Origin: a bacterium 1xD42-87
GTDB taxonomy: Bacteria > Bacillota > Clostridia > Lachnospirales > Lachnospiraceae
Direction: 5' to 3'
DNA: 64,000 nt
Assembly (NCBI GenBank): GCA_003611805.1
Contig: RAYM01000015.1
Location: forward strand, 1 to 64,000
Below are positions 52,544-61,403 of the stretch, one piece after another. Under the pieces are notes generated by a model. The model saw nothing but the letters and a program-made list of their open reading frames with translations, was not told the origin of the DNA and searched no databases. How positions within the stretch are numbered: the stretch's first letter is position 1; every line of letters begins with the position of its first letter. The position numbers and the translations under genes were made by a program.

Positions 52544-52747
52544 ATGAACACAATACCACGATATATGAAAGAGTATGCTAATGCGCAGCGCAAAAGCTAT
52601 ATGAACAATGAATTAATGCAGAAAAAGTACAAAGATGCAGCCGTGGAAATTATAGAACGTATTTTAAAAAATGTGGAGCATGGATTCATTACAATAGATG
52701 AGGGGATGAAAGCGTTATGTGATCCGCTTGATGGAATAGTTTTGTAG
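52544..52747 (+). CDS. 67-aa hypothetical protein
   Basis: ATG behind GAAGGGAAAAACAC. Helical, with M-K-E-Y-A-N-A-Q-R and V-E-I-I-E-R-I. Unknown. Confidence 0.55.
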   Translation: MNTIPRYMKEYANAQRKSYMNNELMQKKYKDAAVEIIERILKNVEHGFITIDEGMKALCDPLDGIVL

Positions 52748-52800
52748 GCAGTTAGAACGGCTATTGAGAATATAAGGATATAGCCGTTTTATAGTGCTTA
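52745..52800 (+). ncRNA. Repeated intergenic RNA motif, copy 1
   Basis: Outer stem TAGGCA/TGCTTA, internal loop GTTAGA opposite TTTATAG, inner stem ACGGCTAT/ATAGCCGT, apical loop of about 15 nt. Same internal loop as copies at 55888 and 62368 with different stem sequences. Confidence 0.6.
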
Positions 52801-52832
52801 TAAATTTCATAATAAGTAGAGAGGAAAACACT

Positions 52833-53255
52833 ATGAAGAAAATAACTAAGACTATTTTAAAAATTGCAGTTATCGGAACCATGCTTGCTAGTGCTTATCT
52901 GTTAGGCACTACACGCACAGAGACTGTCATAGAGACACAGAAAGTCATTGAGATGGTGGAAGTTATACCAGATGGTTATATCGGCTTAAATGAGGCTATA
53001 CCACTGGAAGATGTGGCTTGCTGGTTCATGGATGGATATGACTACCCATGTTTTGAACTGAAAGACGTGGCTACACAGTACAACGCAGATAATACGCGAT
53101 CATATGCGGATATTCTGGAAACATTACCAGACCATACAGCCGAATTTCAAGAAAATTTCATTGATATGCGAATGGTGGATGACTTTGTAGCCACGGAAAA
53201 CGGCTTACACCTCTATTTTGAGGATGGAACAGGCCACTACATAGAAATAGATTAA
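52833..53255 (+). CDS. Membrane-anchored extracellular small protein
   Basis: 140 aa from ATG 52833 behind AGAGAGGAAAAC. Basic N-terminus and membrane segment (about 9-27, K-I-A-V-I-G-T-M-L-A-S-A-Y) act as a signal anchor; the rest is acidic and would face outside. Unknown family, seen often in accessory regions. Confidence 0.6.
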   Translation: MKKITKTILKIAVIGTMLASAYLLGTTRTETVIETQKVIEMVEVIPDGYIGLNEAIPLEDVACWFMDGYDYPCFELKDVATQYNADNTRSYADILETLPDHTAEFQENFIDMRMVDDFVATENGLHLYFEDGTGHYIEID

Positions 53256-53286
53256 GAAAGTACATAGAGGAGGGCAAAAAAGGGAA

Positions 53287-53520
53287 ATGATGGCACAATT
53301 CAAATATACAGAAATTACAACGCGATCTGGTAATACGAAAGTATGTGTCTTTCGGAAAGTAAAAACAATGTCACCGTATAAAAAACGATGGCTTATACAG
53401 AAAATCCTAGGCGCTGTGCTGATTGTTGCTTGTGTAGCCGGATGTTGTAACATGCCAGAAGATTGCGGAGGTTTTATTGTAGGTGGATTAATGGGGATAG
53501 TAAGGGTTGTTTGTGATTAA
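53287..53520 (+). CDS. 77-aa membrane protein
   Basis: Basic N-terminal half and one hydrophobic segment (about 38-54) with C-C-N-M-P-E-D-C after it. Ribosome binding site AGGAGGGCAAAAAAGGG. Unknown. Confidence 0.5.
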   Translation: MMAQFKYTEITTRSGNTKVCVFRKVKTMSPYKKRWLIQKILGAVLIVACVAGCCNMPEDCGGFIVGGLMGIVRVVCD

Positions 53521-53546
53521 CAATAGTAGAAGGGAGATTTTGAACT

Positions 53547-53789
53547 ATGACTAAAATAGAATATAGTAAATGTGTGAAACTTATGGAAGAAGCCATCTGG
53601 AAAGCCAATAATTCTAATGAGGATTATAGGGCATATGAGCGTTTGAAAAAAGAAGGGAAAAGTGTTGATGCAGAATGTAAGTTACGTGTAGCAGATCAAG
53701 AAATTGGATATGCAGAAGGAATAAATCAGGCACTTGCTACACTTGGCTTTAAACATGACAGAATGAAGGAATTATCTGAGTTGCTGTAA
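53547..53789 (+). CDS. 80-aa hypothetical protein
   Basis: ATG behind AGAAGGGAG. Helical with E-G-I-N-Q-A-L-A-T-L-G-F near the end. Unknown role. Confidence 0.55.
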   Translation: MTKIEYSKCVKLMEEAIWKANNSNEDYRAYERLKKEGKSVDAECKLRVADQEIGYAEGINQALATLGFKHDRMKELSELL

Positions 53790-53817
53790 ATCGTGTATTT
53801 CATTGGAGGGAATAAAG

Positions 53818-54087
53818 GTGGAAAGGGTTTTAATTTTTAAATATCCGATTGAATTTTCGGATAAAGTAAAGCAAATAAAAGAAGCATTTAAAATTCATAA
53901 CATAGAGTTTATATGTTATGAATCAAACGGATATTATGATCATGAATTTATGGTCAGAAAGTCAGGTAAAAGATGGAATGATATATATACTATTATTAAT
54001 TCTGTTAGACCAGCAAAGTATGAGTTTAAGAAGACTTGTATTGAAGTGATAAATGGAGAATTAAAAGAGATAGTATATTGTCAATGA
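53818..54087 (+). CDS. 89-aa hypothetical protein
   Basis: GTG 53818 follows TTGGAGGGAATAAAG; earlier in-frame TTG lies inside the ribosome binding site. Alpha/beta composition, no domain recognised. Confidence 0.5.
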   Translation: MERVLIFKYPIEFSDKVKQIKEAFKIHNIEFICYESNGYYDHEFMVRKSGKRWNDIYTIINSVRPAKYEFKKTCIEVINGELKEIVYCQ

Positions 54088-54119
54088 AACTACTGATTCA
54101 ACCATAGAAGGGATAAAGC

Positions 54120-54305
54120 ATGAAAAAATATGGATTCAAAAAATTAAATAATGGATGGCGTTTCAAAATCGGTGGAACGTCTGGAGAAGCGTTTGGAATT
54201 ACACTAAGATATTTTAATAAATGTGGCTTTCGGCTTCTAATAAATTTTAATACGGATTTTCTTATAAATCTTTTTGGATTCAATCAAAAGATTATTGGTG
54301 TTTGA
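54120..54305 (+). CDS. 61-aa hypothetical protein
   Basis: ATG behind GAAGGGATAAAGC. Aromatic- and glycine-rich (W-R-F-K-I-G-G-T-S-G). Unknown. Confidence 0.45.
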   Translation: MKKYGFKKLNNGWRFKIGGTSGEAFGITLRYFNKCGFRLLINFNTDFLINLFGFNQKIIGV

Positions 54306-54486
54306 AAGCTCCTACAAGTCCATTTAAAGCCTTAAATCAGCGCATATGCAAATATGTATGTGCGTTGCATTAAGTCCTTAAATAAGGCAAATAAACAGTA
54401 TAGAAAGAGAAGTATAGAGCAAGTGACAAGTGGAAATGTTGCTTGCTTTTATTATTGGAAAATCAAATAGAATGGAGGAAATTTTT
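54306..54486 (+). other. Intergenic leader with hairpins
   Basis: GCGCATATG...CATATGTGC-like stem (about 54340-54364) and AGCAAG...CTTGCT followed by TTTATTATTGG (about 54417-54452), a possible terminator or degenerate copy of the repeated RNA motif. Confidence 0.35.
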
Positions 54487-55131
54487 ATGCGTACAGTAAC
54501 AGAAACTTACAATGTGTATACTTATCCTGAGTTGTCGGAGGAAGCAAAAGAAAAAGTTAATCAGTGGTATCTTGATGATCCGTGCAGAAATGACGAATTT
54601 TCGGAAATTTACACAGAGGATTTACACAATCTTTTCCCGGGAAGTGATTTAAAGATGCAATATTCATTATCATATTGTCAGGGAGACGGTTTAAATATTT
54701 ACGGAGAACTTGACTTGATGGATGTATTTAAGGCAATCCGGAACAAGTTATATTGTGGTGAAACATTCAAGGATTTTTGGGATTATATGACGGAACATGA
54801 GCAGAAGACCATAGAGGCATATATGGAAGTTTGTGGAAGAACTGTTACATTGCCTTATAATGACGGACATTATAATTATTGCGTATCTGATAAGACGGAT
54901 TTTGCTGAAGGTTGGATATATGATCTTGAATATCAGCAGTATAAAAATATTCAGGTTGACACAATCCGAAAAATGGAAAAATTAGTTGCTGATATGTTTG
55001 TAATGCTTTCTAAACAATATGAAGAATACGGCTATAAATATTTTTATGAAGCGGATGAAGAAGAAGTAACAGAAACTTGTGAAGCTAATGGATGGGAATT
55101 TTTAGAAGATGGAACATTCTATGCAGCATAA
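54487..55131 (+). CDS. 214-aa acidic accessory protein
   Basis: ATG 54487 behind GGAGGAAATTTTT. Opens with Y-N-V-Y-T-Y-P-E-L-S-E-E-A-K-E, a start shared by a common family in phages and mobile elements (sometimes annotated as antitoxin of a stability system). Aromatic- and acid-rich. Function uncertain. Confidence 0.6.
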   Translation: MRTVTETYNVYTYPELSEEAKEKVNQWYLDDPCRNDEFSEIYTEDLHNLFPGSDLKMQYSLSYCQGDGLNIYGELDLMDVFKAIRNKLYCGETFKDFWDYMTEHEQKTIEAYMEVCGRTVTLPYNDGHYNYCVSDKTDFAEGWIYDLEYQQYKNIQVDTIRKMEKLVADMFVMLSKQYEEYGYKYFYEADEEEVTETCEANGWEFLEDGTFYAA

Positions 55132-55143
55132 GGAGGGCAAGAC

Positions 55144-55374
55144 ATGAGCACAAACGACTACATAAGGCAATCAGCAAATAAATACCATTGGCACAAATAT
55201 TATTCTGTTATGCGTCCTGTAAGTATCGGAACGCATCCTAAAAATGGAATGATGGATTTTATCAACTATGATTGCAGAACGGAAGTAAATGGGCGTATGG
55301 TATGGGCTGAGTTGTACTATAACCGGGAATTGACACAGAATGAAATGGAAGAATTTGAGATGATCAGAGGATAG
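55144..55374 (+). CDS. 76-aa hypothetical protein
   Basis: ATG behind AGGAGGGCAAGAC. V-S-I-G-T-H-P and Y-Y-N-R-E-L-T recall small domains of large plasmid proteins, but no family is named. Confidence 0.5.
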   Translation: MSTNDYIRQSANKYHWHKYYSVMRPVSIGTHPKNGMMDFINYDCRTEVNGRMVWAELYYNRELTQNEMEEFEMIRG

Positions 55375-55386
55375 GGAGGAGATAAC

Positions 55387-55608
55387 ATGAAACATAAAGA
55401 ACTTTATGATGCTATTACAGATTTTCGGATAAAATATGGTAGCCGGAAATTTAATGATGATGAAAATATGACAGCATATAGAAATCTTGTTGATATGTCT
55501 ATTAAGTGTGGAATTATACCAGAATGTAATAGGAAAGAATATTCTACACATGGGAGATTAATGGCAGCTATCACATATGAAGGTAATAGAATAGCATTTT
55601 GCCAATGA
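55387..55608 (+). CDS. 73-aa hypothetical protein
   Basis: ATG behind GGGAGGAGATAAC. Helix-rich small protein, not recognised. Confidence 0.5.
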   Translation: MKHKELYDAITDFRIKYGSRKFNDDENMTAYRNLVDMSIKCGIIPECNRKEYSTHGRLMAAITYEGNRIAFCQ

Positions 55609-55635
55609 AAGAATCGTTTGAACGGAGGAAAATTT

Positions 55636-55881
55636 ATGAGTAAAACAACAGAATGTAAATTAGTGAGCGTAATTACGGAATATTGGTTTAAATGCATTTC
55701 GAAAGAAGATGACAGACAAGCAGATAGAGATATAAATAATTTGCTTGAAATTTTTGTAAGAGATTGTAATGTGTCATATTATTATGATGATTTAGATAGA
55801 ACGATTTTTAATCTTACAAATTCACAGAAGCGCAAATTATATAAGAATATGTTAAATAGTGGTATTCTTGAAAGACAATAA
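55636..55881 (+). CDS. 81-aa hypothetical protein
   Basis: ATG 55636 behind CGGAGGAAAATTT. Acidic/aromatic (Y-Y-Y-D-D-L-D-R). Not recognised. Confidence 0.5.
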   Translation: MSKTTECKLVSVITEYWFKCISKEDDRQADRDINNLLEIFVRDCNVSYYYDDLDRTIFNLTNSQKRKLYKNMLNSGILERQ

Positions 55882-55887
55882 ATTGTA

Positions 55888-55950
55888 TTTATAACCAGTT
55901 AGAAGGCATTAGCGGAAATATTCGTTAGTGCCTTCTATAGTGGATATAAA
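55888..55950 (+). ncRNA. Repeated intergenic RNA motif, copy 2
   Basis: Outer stem TTTATAaCCA/TGGaTATAAA, internal loop GTTAGA opposite TCTATAG, inner stem AGGCATTAGCG/CGTTAGTGCCT with G-U pairs. Confidence 0.65.
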
Positions 55951-55996
55951 CACAGAATAAATGGAGAAATAGAGAGTGGAAAGGATGGTTTTTACT

Positions 55997-56521
55997 ATGG
56001 GAAACAAAACATTATTAGAAAGATTTACAGAGCTTGCAAACAATAGAAAAGCGGAAATTATAGAATTACAAAATATGTACTTACTGAAACAGATTGAAAA
56101 TGAAATGGTTCAGGAACGATTTAAGGAAGTAGATAATAAAGTATTAGCAGAGAATCCCTTTTACTCTAACCGTGATTGCGAACGGAGCGAAAGCGGAAAT
56201 AAAATTTCTAAAGGTGATAGGATTCTTTCAAGTGACGATCAGTGGCTTATGAATATAGAGGATTATGATAAATTTCTGGAAATTTGCAAAAAAGAGAATT
56301 ATGTTGTTGGTCTTACTGATGAAGAAGGAAGATATACAGAGGAAACTAATACGGAAAATCAGTTAAAAGATATTAAGGAAAAGCTGATCCGTTTGTCAGT
56401 GGAAATTTTACCAGAGGATTTTCCTAACAAAAAGTTGTTAGAGGATGCTATTGAGTATAAGGGATGTCAGTCTTATAAAACACGAGAAACACTTTTTGAA
56501 TTTGTTATGAAATTGAGATAA
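55997..56521 (+). CDS. 174-aa hypothetical protein
   Basis: ATG 55997 behind GAAAGGATGG. Helical N-terminus and alpha/beta C-terminus (V-E-I-L-P-E-D-F-P). No domain named. Confidence 0.55.
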   Translation: MGNKTLLERFTELANNRKAEIIELQNMYLLKQIENEMVQERFKEVDNKVLAENPFYSNRDCERSESGNKISKGDRILSSDDQWLMNIEDYDKFLEICKKENYVVGLTDEEGRYTEETNTENQLKDIKEKLIRLSVEILPEDFPNKKLLEDAIEYKGCQSYKTRETLFEFVMKLR

Positions 56522-56556
56522 ACGGATGAATCAATGGATTCATGGAAGGAGAAGTT

Positions 56557-56721
56557 ATGAGAGGGATCAAGAATCCGAATGTGGATATTAAAACAGACGG
56601 AAATGATATTATTGTAACAGATGGAAAGACGGAATATTTTCGGAAACCAAAAACGAAACAGACAGTTGCTATTGCACATGATATTTATTTTGCAGAAAAG
56701 TATATGGATTTGGAGGAATGA
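56557..56721 (+). CDS. 54-aa hypothetical protein
   Basis: ATG behind GGAAGGAGAAGTT. Two short beta strands (D-I-I-V-T-D-G-K) and a basic turn. Its stop overlaps the next gene. Confidence 0.5.
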   Translation: MRGIKNPNVDIKTDGNDIIVTDGKTEYFRKPKTKQTVAIAHDIYFAEKYMDLEE

Positions 56722-56723
56722 TC

Positions 56724-56969
56724 ATGAAAAAATATTCATATGCGGTGGAAAACCATTTCCAAAACGTCATTAAAAAATCGTGGAGTTGGGGAAAATTGAC
56801 AAAGGAAGAACGCCAACGATTTATTGATATGAATGTATTTGACAAGATAAAAGGAAACGATCAGACAAGAATAGAGTGGTTAAATACTATATATCAATCT
56901 TTCTTGGCTGCATTGGATTTTAAACCTATCGGATGGAGAGAAGAGGAAAAAGATATTCCTCAATTTTAA
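56724..56969 (+). CDS. 81-aa hypothetical protein
   Basis: ATG 56724 fits GGAGGAATGATC; ATG 56718 lies inside that site. S-W-G-K-L-T-K-E-E-R-Q-R-F and helical body. Unknown; protein family common in accessory loci. Confidence 0.5.
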   Translation: MKKYSYAVENHFQNVIKKSWSWGKLTKEERQRFIDMNVFDKIKGNDQTRIEWLNTIYQSFLAALDFKPIGWREEEKDIPQF

Positions 56970-57019
56970 GTAACAAAAGGCAAGGAAATAATGATTTTAA
57001 GTAGAAAGAGAGGAAAACT

Positions 57020-57544
57020 ATGAAAAACAGAGTTATGAATTATAAAGGATATGTTATCAGTACAGAAGAAGGAATAGAAAAGGGATTATTTTTTAGGAAT
57101 CCATTACAGGAAGCTAGTTTTGATGCTTATTATGATGAACCTAAAATGTCGGCATGGAAATATTTGTATGATATTAAAAATCCTTTTAGAAGGGTTTTTG
57201 AAATCCTGATCGGCAATGGAAACATTGTTAAAAATATCAAAGAATGGTCTAATGATGCGGATTGGGGAGGATTTACAGGAAATATTTTGTGTTGCCCGAT
57301 TTATTTCAAGAGAGAATACAGGCGGTTAAACGCCGTATCAAGTGGAAGTGACAACATTCAGGAAATTAATTCTTATGGATATGAGGGCGAATTTGAAATT
57401 TGTGCTGGGCATTGTAAGACGGAAAAAACTGTCATTAAAATGAAGAATGGAAAGAAGATCAGAATTAAAAGAGGTAAATCATATCATTTCACATATGAAC
57501 ATTTTGTAAAAGAAATTATTGATACGGGTGTTATCAGCGAATAA
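57020..57544 (+). CDS. 174-aa hypothetical protein
   Basis: ATG behind AGAGAGGAAAACT. Alpha/beta with W-G-G-F-T-G-N-I-L-C-C and a basic C-terminus. Not recognised. Confidence 0.5.
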   Translation: MKNRVMNYKGYVISTEEGIEKGLFFRNPLQEASFDAYYDEPKMSAWKYLYDIKNPFRRVFEILIGNGNIVKNIKEWSNDADWGGFTGNILCCPIYFKREYRRLNAVSSGSDNIQEINSYGYEGEFEICAGHCKTEKTVIKMKNGKKIRIKRGKSYHFTYEHFVKEIIDTGVISE

Positions 57545-57578
57545 AAGTCAATAAAAACACAATTTTGAGGAGGAATAT

Positions 57579-57749
57579 ATGATTAAGGCTGGGATAATTA
57601 GATAATTTGATGATCTTGGAAGAATTGTAATTCCTAGATCGGTAAGACAGGAAGTTTTTGGAACAAGTAAAAATGAAGGGAAATCAATGAAAATTTTTTA
57701 TGAAAAAGATGGAACAATTATACTTAAACCAATAAAAGTGGAGGGATAA
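57579..57749 (+). pseudogene. AbrB/SpoVT-like DNA-binding protein interrupted by an in-frame TAA
   Basis: Frame M-I-K-A-G-I-I-R-stop-F-D-D-L-G-R-I-V-I-P-R matches the AbrB swapped-hairpin domain, with TAA (57603-57605) exactly where the family has a basic or polar residue. The frame then continues to TAA 57747. Ribosome binding site GAGGAGGAATAT is intact. A one-base nonsense change, a sequence error or read-through are possible. Confidence 0.65.
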
Positions 57750-57753
57750 TAAT

Positions 57754-57996
57754 ATGGCTCAATATGGAATAAGTGTAAGGGAAATTTTGAAGAGAACTGT
57801 TATTGTAGAAGCGGAAAGTCTTGAGGAAGCAATACAGAAAGTAGAAGATGCTGTGGAACGTGAGGAAATCATTCTGGATGTAGATGATTATGACGATCGG
57901 GAAATTGTACCGTCTGAATATTTTGGTAACGGCTCAGGAGAAGTTCCTGAAGGGGAAGATGTTAGTTCCTATTGGCACATTGGAGAAGATAATTGA
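57754..57996 (+). CDS. DpnD/PcfM-like small protein
   Basis: 80 aa. V-R-E-I-L-K-R-T-V-I-V-E-A-E-S-L-E-E-A-I then D-D-Y-D-D-R-E-I matches the DpnD/PcfM-like domain of phages, plasmids and restriction loci. Function of the domain unknown. ATG behind GTGGAGGG. Confidence 0.7.
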   Translation: MAQYGISVREILKRTVIVEAESLEEAIQKVEDAVEREEIILDVDDYDDREIVPSEYFGNGSGEVPEGEDVSSYWHIGEDN

Positions 57997-58030
57997 GTAC
58001 TTAGATTCAGGATTTTGTGAGGGAATAAAT

Positions 58031-58309
58031 ATGTGTAAATATTGTGAAAGAGAAATATGTGAATCATGTACAACGAATAGAGGATCTACTAATTGTTTAC
58101 ATTGCGAGCAACATGACGAGTATACATTCAAATGGAATTATTGTCCTATGTGTGGCGAATTATATAGAACTTGGGAAAATGGGCATGAATATGTAAGAAA
58201 TCATTATTTAGATTTGGATAAAATTCGTGCGTATGAATCAAAAACAGCACCACATAAAGTACATATTCTTTTGATTGATGAAAATGGGAATAAAGAATTT
58301 ACTTTTTAA
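58031..58309 (+). CDS. 92-aa zinc-ribbon protein
   Basis: ATG 58031 behind GAGGGAATAAAT, overlapping nothing; longer frame upstream overlaps the previous gene and is rejected. Three C-x2-C pairs (C-K-Y-C, C-E-S-C, C-L-H-C, C-P-M-C) in the first 50 residues. Confidence 0.6.
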   Translation: MCKYCEREICESCTTNRGSTNCLHCEQHDEYTFKWNYCPMCGELYRTWENGHEYVRNHYLDLDKIRAYESKTAPHKVHILLIDENGNKEFTF

Positions 58310-58361
58310 TGTTTTGAAATCGGAATTTCAATGGCAAATAAAGAAAAGAGAGGATATTAAA

Positions 58362-59090
58362 ATGAAAGAATTTAGAGTAGCAAAGTGTTTAGGAAATGAC
58401 GGTGTACAGGAATATGCGATTTTTGCGGACGGATCAAGAAAGAAGCGCATTTATATTGACGAACAGTACGGAAAGTATTTTGAGGTTGACAATGAACTCA
58501 ATACGGATTGTAAAACGTGTTTAAAATATAGCTTTTCTGGAAGAATCAAAGATGCTATTGACACAATTAAAAGTGGGAATGGTGATTGCATCAAGCAGAT
58601 TAATTTTTTCGGAAAACATGATAAAGTTTTATACTTCATTGATCGGAAGGTTGGAGAAGAACTGAGACAAAAGTCACTTGAAGGATGGAAAGATACAAAG
58701 TTTGCATGGGCAGTAGAATGTGGGAATAAGAATAGTTTTTCTGGATATGCTCCAATTAATTTAAAAGGAGAAAGAATTTCAATGTTTGATGAAGAAAGAA
58801 CTGTTAAAACATTTGACACAAAAGATAAGGCAGAAGAGTATGTTAAAGGTTTGTTGGAAAAAGCTGCTTTCTATGCAAAGAGACTGGCAAATAGATATCA
58901 CGAAGCTGAAGAAGATGAAAAAGAAAATGTAATTGATCAGACAATTAAAGATATAAATGAATTTGCTGGAACTCAGTTTAGTGTTTTGAGTGACTTTGTA
59001 TTCGATATGCTTACAGGAGATTGCGAACTTAAATCTTTTGAGTGTACGCTTGATGAATATGGATATAAGATTATTCAGTGCATTGCATAA
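58362..59090 (+). CDS. 242-aa hypothetical accessory protein
   Basis: ATG 58362 behind GAGAGGATATTAAA. Beta-rich N-terminus, helical C-terminal half (about 160-225). Not recognised. Confidence 0.55.
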   Translation: MKEFRVAKCLGNDGVQEYAIFADGSRKKRIYIDEQYGKYFEVDNELNTDCKTCLKYSFSGRIKDAIDTIKSGNGDCIKQINFFGKHDKVLYFIDRKVGEELRQKSLEGWKDTKFAWAVECGNKNSFSGYAPINLKGERISMFDEERTVKTFDTKDKAEEYVKGLLEKAAFYAKRLANRYHEAEEDEKENVIDQTIKDINEFAGTQFSVLSDFVFDMLTGDCELKSFECTLDEYGYKIIQCIA

Positions 59091-59116
59091 TAGGCAACGA
59101 AAGGAAGGTAAATAGT

Positions 59117-59317
59117 GTGAAATATATTAAAGGTAAAGGAATATTAGTTGGAACATATAATGAAAATGATTTGAAAAATGGTAAAGATAAAATCGATGTA
59201 TTGAATATATCTAAAGAAACAGGATTTAACTATACAAATAATGAGTTTGTAAAAAGAAATGGAAAAATTGTTGGAATTAAAATTTATGTTTGTAAAATAG
59301 AAGATTTTAAAATATAG
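59117..59317 (+). CDS. 66-aa hypothetical protein
   Basis: GTG 59117 behind AAGGAAGGTAAATA. G-K-G-I-L-V-G-T-Y-N-E-N-D and lysine-rich strands. Unknown. Confidence 0.45.
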   Translation: MKYIKGKGILVGTYNENDLKNGKDKIDVLNISKETGFNYTNNEFVKRNGKIVGIKIYVCKIEDFKI

Positions 59318-59327
59318 GGTAGAAATC

Positions 59328-59495
59328 GTGGAAACATATAGAAGATATGTGGAAGTGGAAGCACAGGACGAAGATGCAGCTTATCAGGATATAGATGATA
59401 AGATTGCAGAAGGTGAGATTGATCTTTCTTGTGATGGAGAAGATTATAAGTATGATAGAGAATTGTTTGTGTTGGAAGTTAAAGAAAATGAGTGA
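59328..59495 (+). CDS. 55-aa DpnD-like small protein
   Basis: GTG 59328 behind TAGGGTAGAAATC. Y-V-E-V-E-A-Q-D-E-D-A-A and Y-D-R-E-L-F-V-L resemble the DpnD/PcfM-like layout of the protein at 57754, shortened. Confidence 0.5.
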   Translation: METYRRYVEVEAQDEDAAYQDIDDKIAEGEIDLSCDGEDYKYDRELFVLEVKENE

Positions 59496-59509
59496 TTGGA
59501 GGAAATAAA

Positions 59510-59785
59510 ATGAAGATAACAGAAGATATGGTAACGGTTTTTAATCAAACTTTGGAAAATTTGAATTGTGGATTCAGATTAAAGTTTGAAAATGGAATGT
59601 GCGGGAATGGGCAGTGTGTAGTTGTTCCCTCAAATGATATGTTTATTCAAAGTTCAATCATTAATCTTACAGAGGAATTTTACACGGTTTTGGAAGAGTT
59701 CTTTAGCAAAAGAGGTATAGAACTGTCTTACAATAATGATGGTTCTATATTTTGGAGTAAAGATGGCTGGAAAGACGTTGTGTAA
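59510..59785 (+). CDS. 91-aa hypothetical protein
   Basis: ATG 59510 behind TTGGAGGAAATAAA. Acidic C-terminus with V-L-E-E-F-F-S-K. Unknown. Confidence 0.45.
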   Translation: MKITEDMVTVFNQTLENLNCGFRLKFENGMCGNGQCVVVPSNDMFIQSSIINLTEEFYTVLEEFFSKRGIELSYNNDGSIFWSKDGWKDVV

Positions 59786-59831
59786 AACATACAATGAATT
59801 TCGCATTTCAAAGCTAAAATGGGAGGTTATT

Positions 59832-60788
59832 ATGACACAAAAGGAATATATGCTTACAAGAGACATGGGAAATTGGTTATTCTATGCGATGTATACGCTT
59901 GGGATGAAAGCAAATGAAGCCACTCTCATGTGGAATAATAAAAACAATGTTGGTAAAAAACTGATTTGTGAGTGTATAGGTGAAGAAAACAATAAACCAG
60001 GAACACGACTTTTTATTCGCAATGTAACAAATATTTTTGTAGATGCTCATAAGAAAAACGGATGGTGGAATACATTTACTCTTTCTAAAGAAAAAGTTGA
60101 GAAGGGTTTATGGCTTGCTGAAGTTATTAGTTATCGCCTTGATAGAAATGGATATCTTAATTCAGAAGTAAAAGTTATTATGCCAGTAAATGATATTGCC
60201 TTCCATACATTGTTTTCTGAGAAAAAAGGTACTTGGAATAGTAGCGCATGGTGGCTTATGATGGTAGTTTCTAATGCATTTTTGAGAGAATATGATTTCT
60301 CGACACATAGAATAAATCATAAACCAAATTTTGGTGAATTGAAAAAGAGATTCCCTATATTTGATGGACTATCTGCAAAAGAAATTGGAGAAAAAGCACT
60401 CTATATGTATCTCAATAGTAAAATTACTATAGAGGAAATCGAAGATTGTTTAGACACTCCTAATGATTGGGAAAAACTTATTTCAAATGTATCTTCTGCT
60501 GTATTGCGTGGCGATGCCGAAAGGTTATATGGGGATAAATATCCTCTATTCGCAAAAAAGGTATCTCATAATGTAGAAGATGGATATTCTGATTTTACAG
60601 AATGCAATACGGAAAATTATATCAGAAGGCAGATGGATTATTATGATGAACTGCTGAAAGATGGAAAAATAGAACCAATTGTTGGAGATGTGCTTGATAT
60701 TGTGGAAACTGCACTTGCTTATAGAAAGTCATTGAAAGATGCTGAAAAAGCAGAAAAGAAGAGTCAAAAGAAAAATAAAGCAGTTTGA
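59832..60788 (+). CDS. 318-aa hypothetical accessory protein
   Basis: ATG 59832 behind GGGAGGTTAT. Helix-rich, tryptophan-rich (W-N-S-S-A-W-W-L-M-M) and a very basic C-terminal tail (K-K-S-Q-K-K-N-K). No domain recognised; may bind nucleic acid through the tail. Confidence 0.6.
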   Translation: MTQKEYMLTRDMGNWLFYAMYTLGMKANEATLMWNNKNNVGKKLICECIGEENNKPGTRLFIRNVTNIFVDAHKKNGWWNTFTLSKEKVEKGLWLAEVISYRLDRNGYLNSEVKVIMPVNDIAFHTLFSEKKGTWNSSAWWLMMVVSNAFLREYDFSTHRINHKPNFGELKKRFPIFDGLSAKEIGEKALYMYLNSKITIEEIEDCLDTPNDWEKLISNVSSAVLRGDAERLYGDKYPLFAKKVSHNVEDGYSDFTECNTENYIRRQMDYYDELLKDGKIEPIVGDVLDIVETALAYRKSLKDAEKAEKKSQKKNKAV

Positions 60789-60899
60789 TAGGCAATGAAA
60801 TGTACCTTTTTAGTCCTTTTAATCGGACACATATAATAGTATAATGGAAACATAAACGAACAGATCAAAGTCCTACATAGTAGGCAGAAAGGAAAATAT

Positions 60900-61103
60900 A
60901 TGGAAACTTTAATTGGATTGGCTGTTATCTTTTGTGTATGCTTTTTACCTGGAATCATCACAAATATTAAATTTGATAATCGGATGCCACCGGCAGGATA
61001 TAAAACAGATTACGGTACAATGAGCCATGATTTAGCAATGGGAAAATCTAAGAATGAAGTGATGAGTAAAGCTAATCGGGGCGGTTATGATGTTAAAAAG
61101 TAA
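60900..61103 (+). CDS. 67-aa membrane-anchored protein
   Basis: ATG behind AGAAAGGAAAATAT. N-terminal membrane segment (about 4-22) then a polar tail with K-S-K-N-E-V. A possible promoter (TATAAT, about 60831) lies upstream. Confidence 0.5.
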   Translation: METLIGLAVIFCVCFLPGIITNIKFDNRMPPAGYKTDYGTMSHDLAMGKSKNEVMSKANRGGYDVKK

Positions 61104-61110
61104 ATATGGA

Positions 61111-61156
61111 AGCGAATAGAAAGCCACTGGAAAATAATCTGGTGGCTTTTATAGTG
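61111..61156 (+). ncRNA. Repeated intergenic RNA motif, weaker copy
   Basis: Stem AAAGCCAC/GTGGCTTT (61120-61127, 61142-61149) followed by TATAGTG, as in the other copies. The 5' side reads ATAGA instead of GTTAGA and no outer stem is seen. Confidence 0.4.
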
Positions 61157-61186
61157 GAGAAAATAAGGAAAGAAGGACAAAATAGA

Positions 61187-61360
61187 ATGGATAAGAATAC
61201 ATACACACTTGGAAAGAAATTTGAATGTTGCGGAAAGACTATGGTAACTGTTATAATTAAAGGCAGAGCAGCTTGTGTAATGACAGAGTTGGAATATAAC
61301 AGGATTATTGAGACAGAGAGGAAATATTTACGGAATAATAGATTAAGAAGATCAGCATAG
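61187..61360 (+). CDS. 57-aa hypothetical protein
   Basis: ATG 61187 behind GAAAGAAGGAC. Single C-C pair (E-C-C-G-K-T) and a basic arginine-rich end. Confidence 0.45.
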   Translation: MDKNTYTLGKKFECCGKTMVTVIIKGRAACVMTELEYNRIIETERKYLRNNRLRRSA

Positions 61361-61403
61361 ACAGAAAAGGATTATTTCATTGAGAAAATTGGAGGGTTAA
61401 AAT

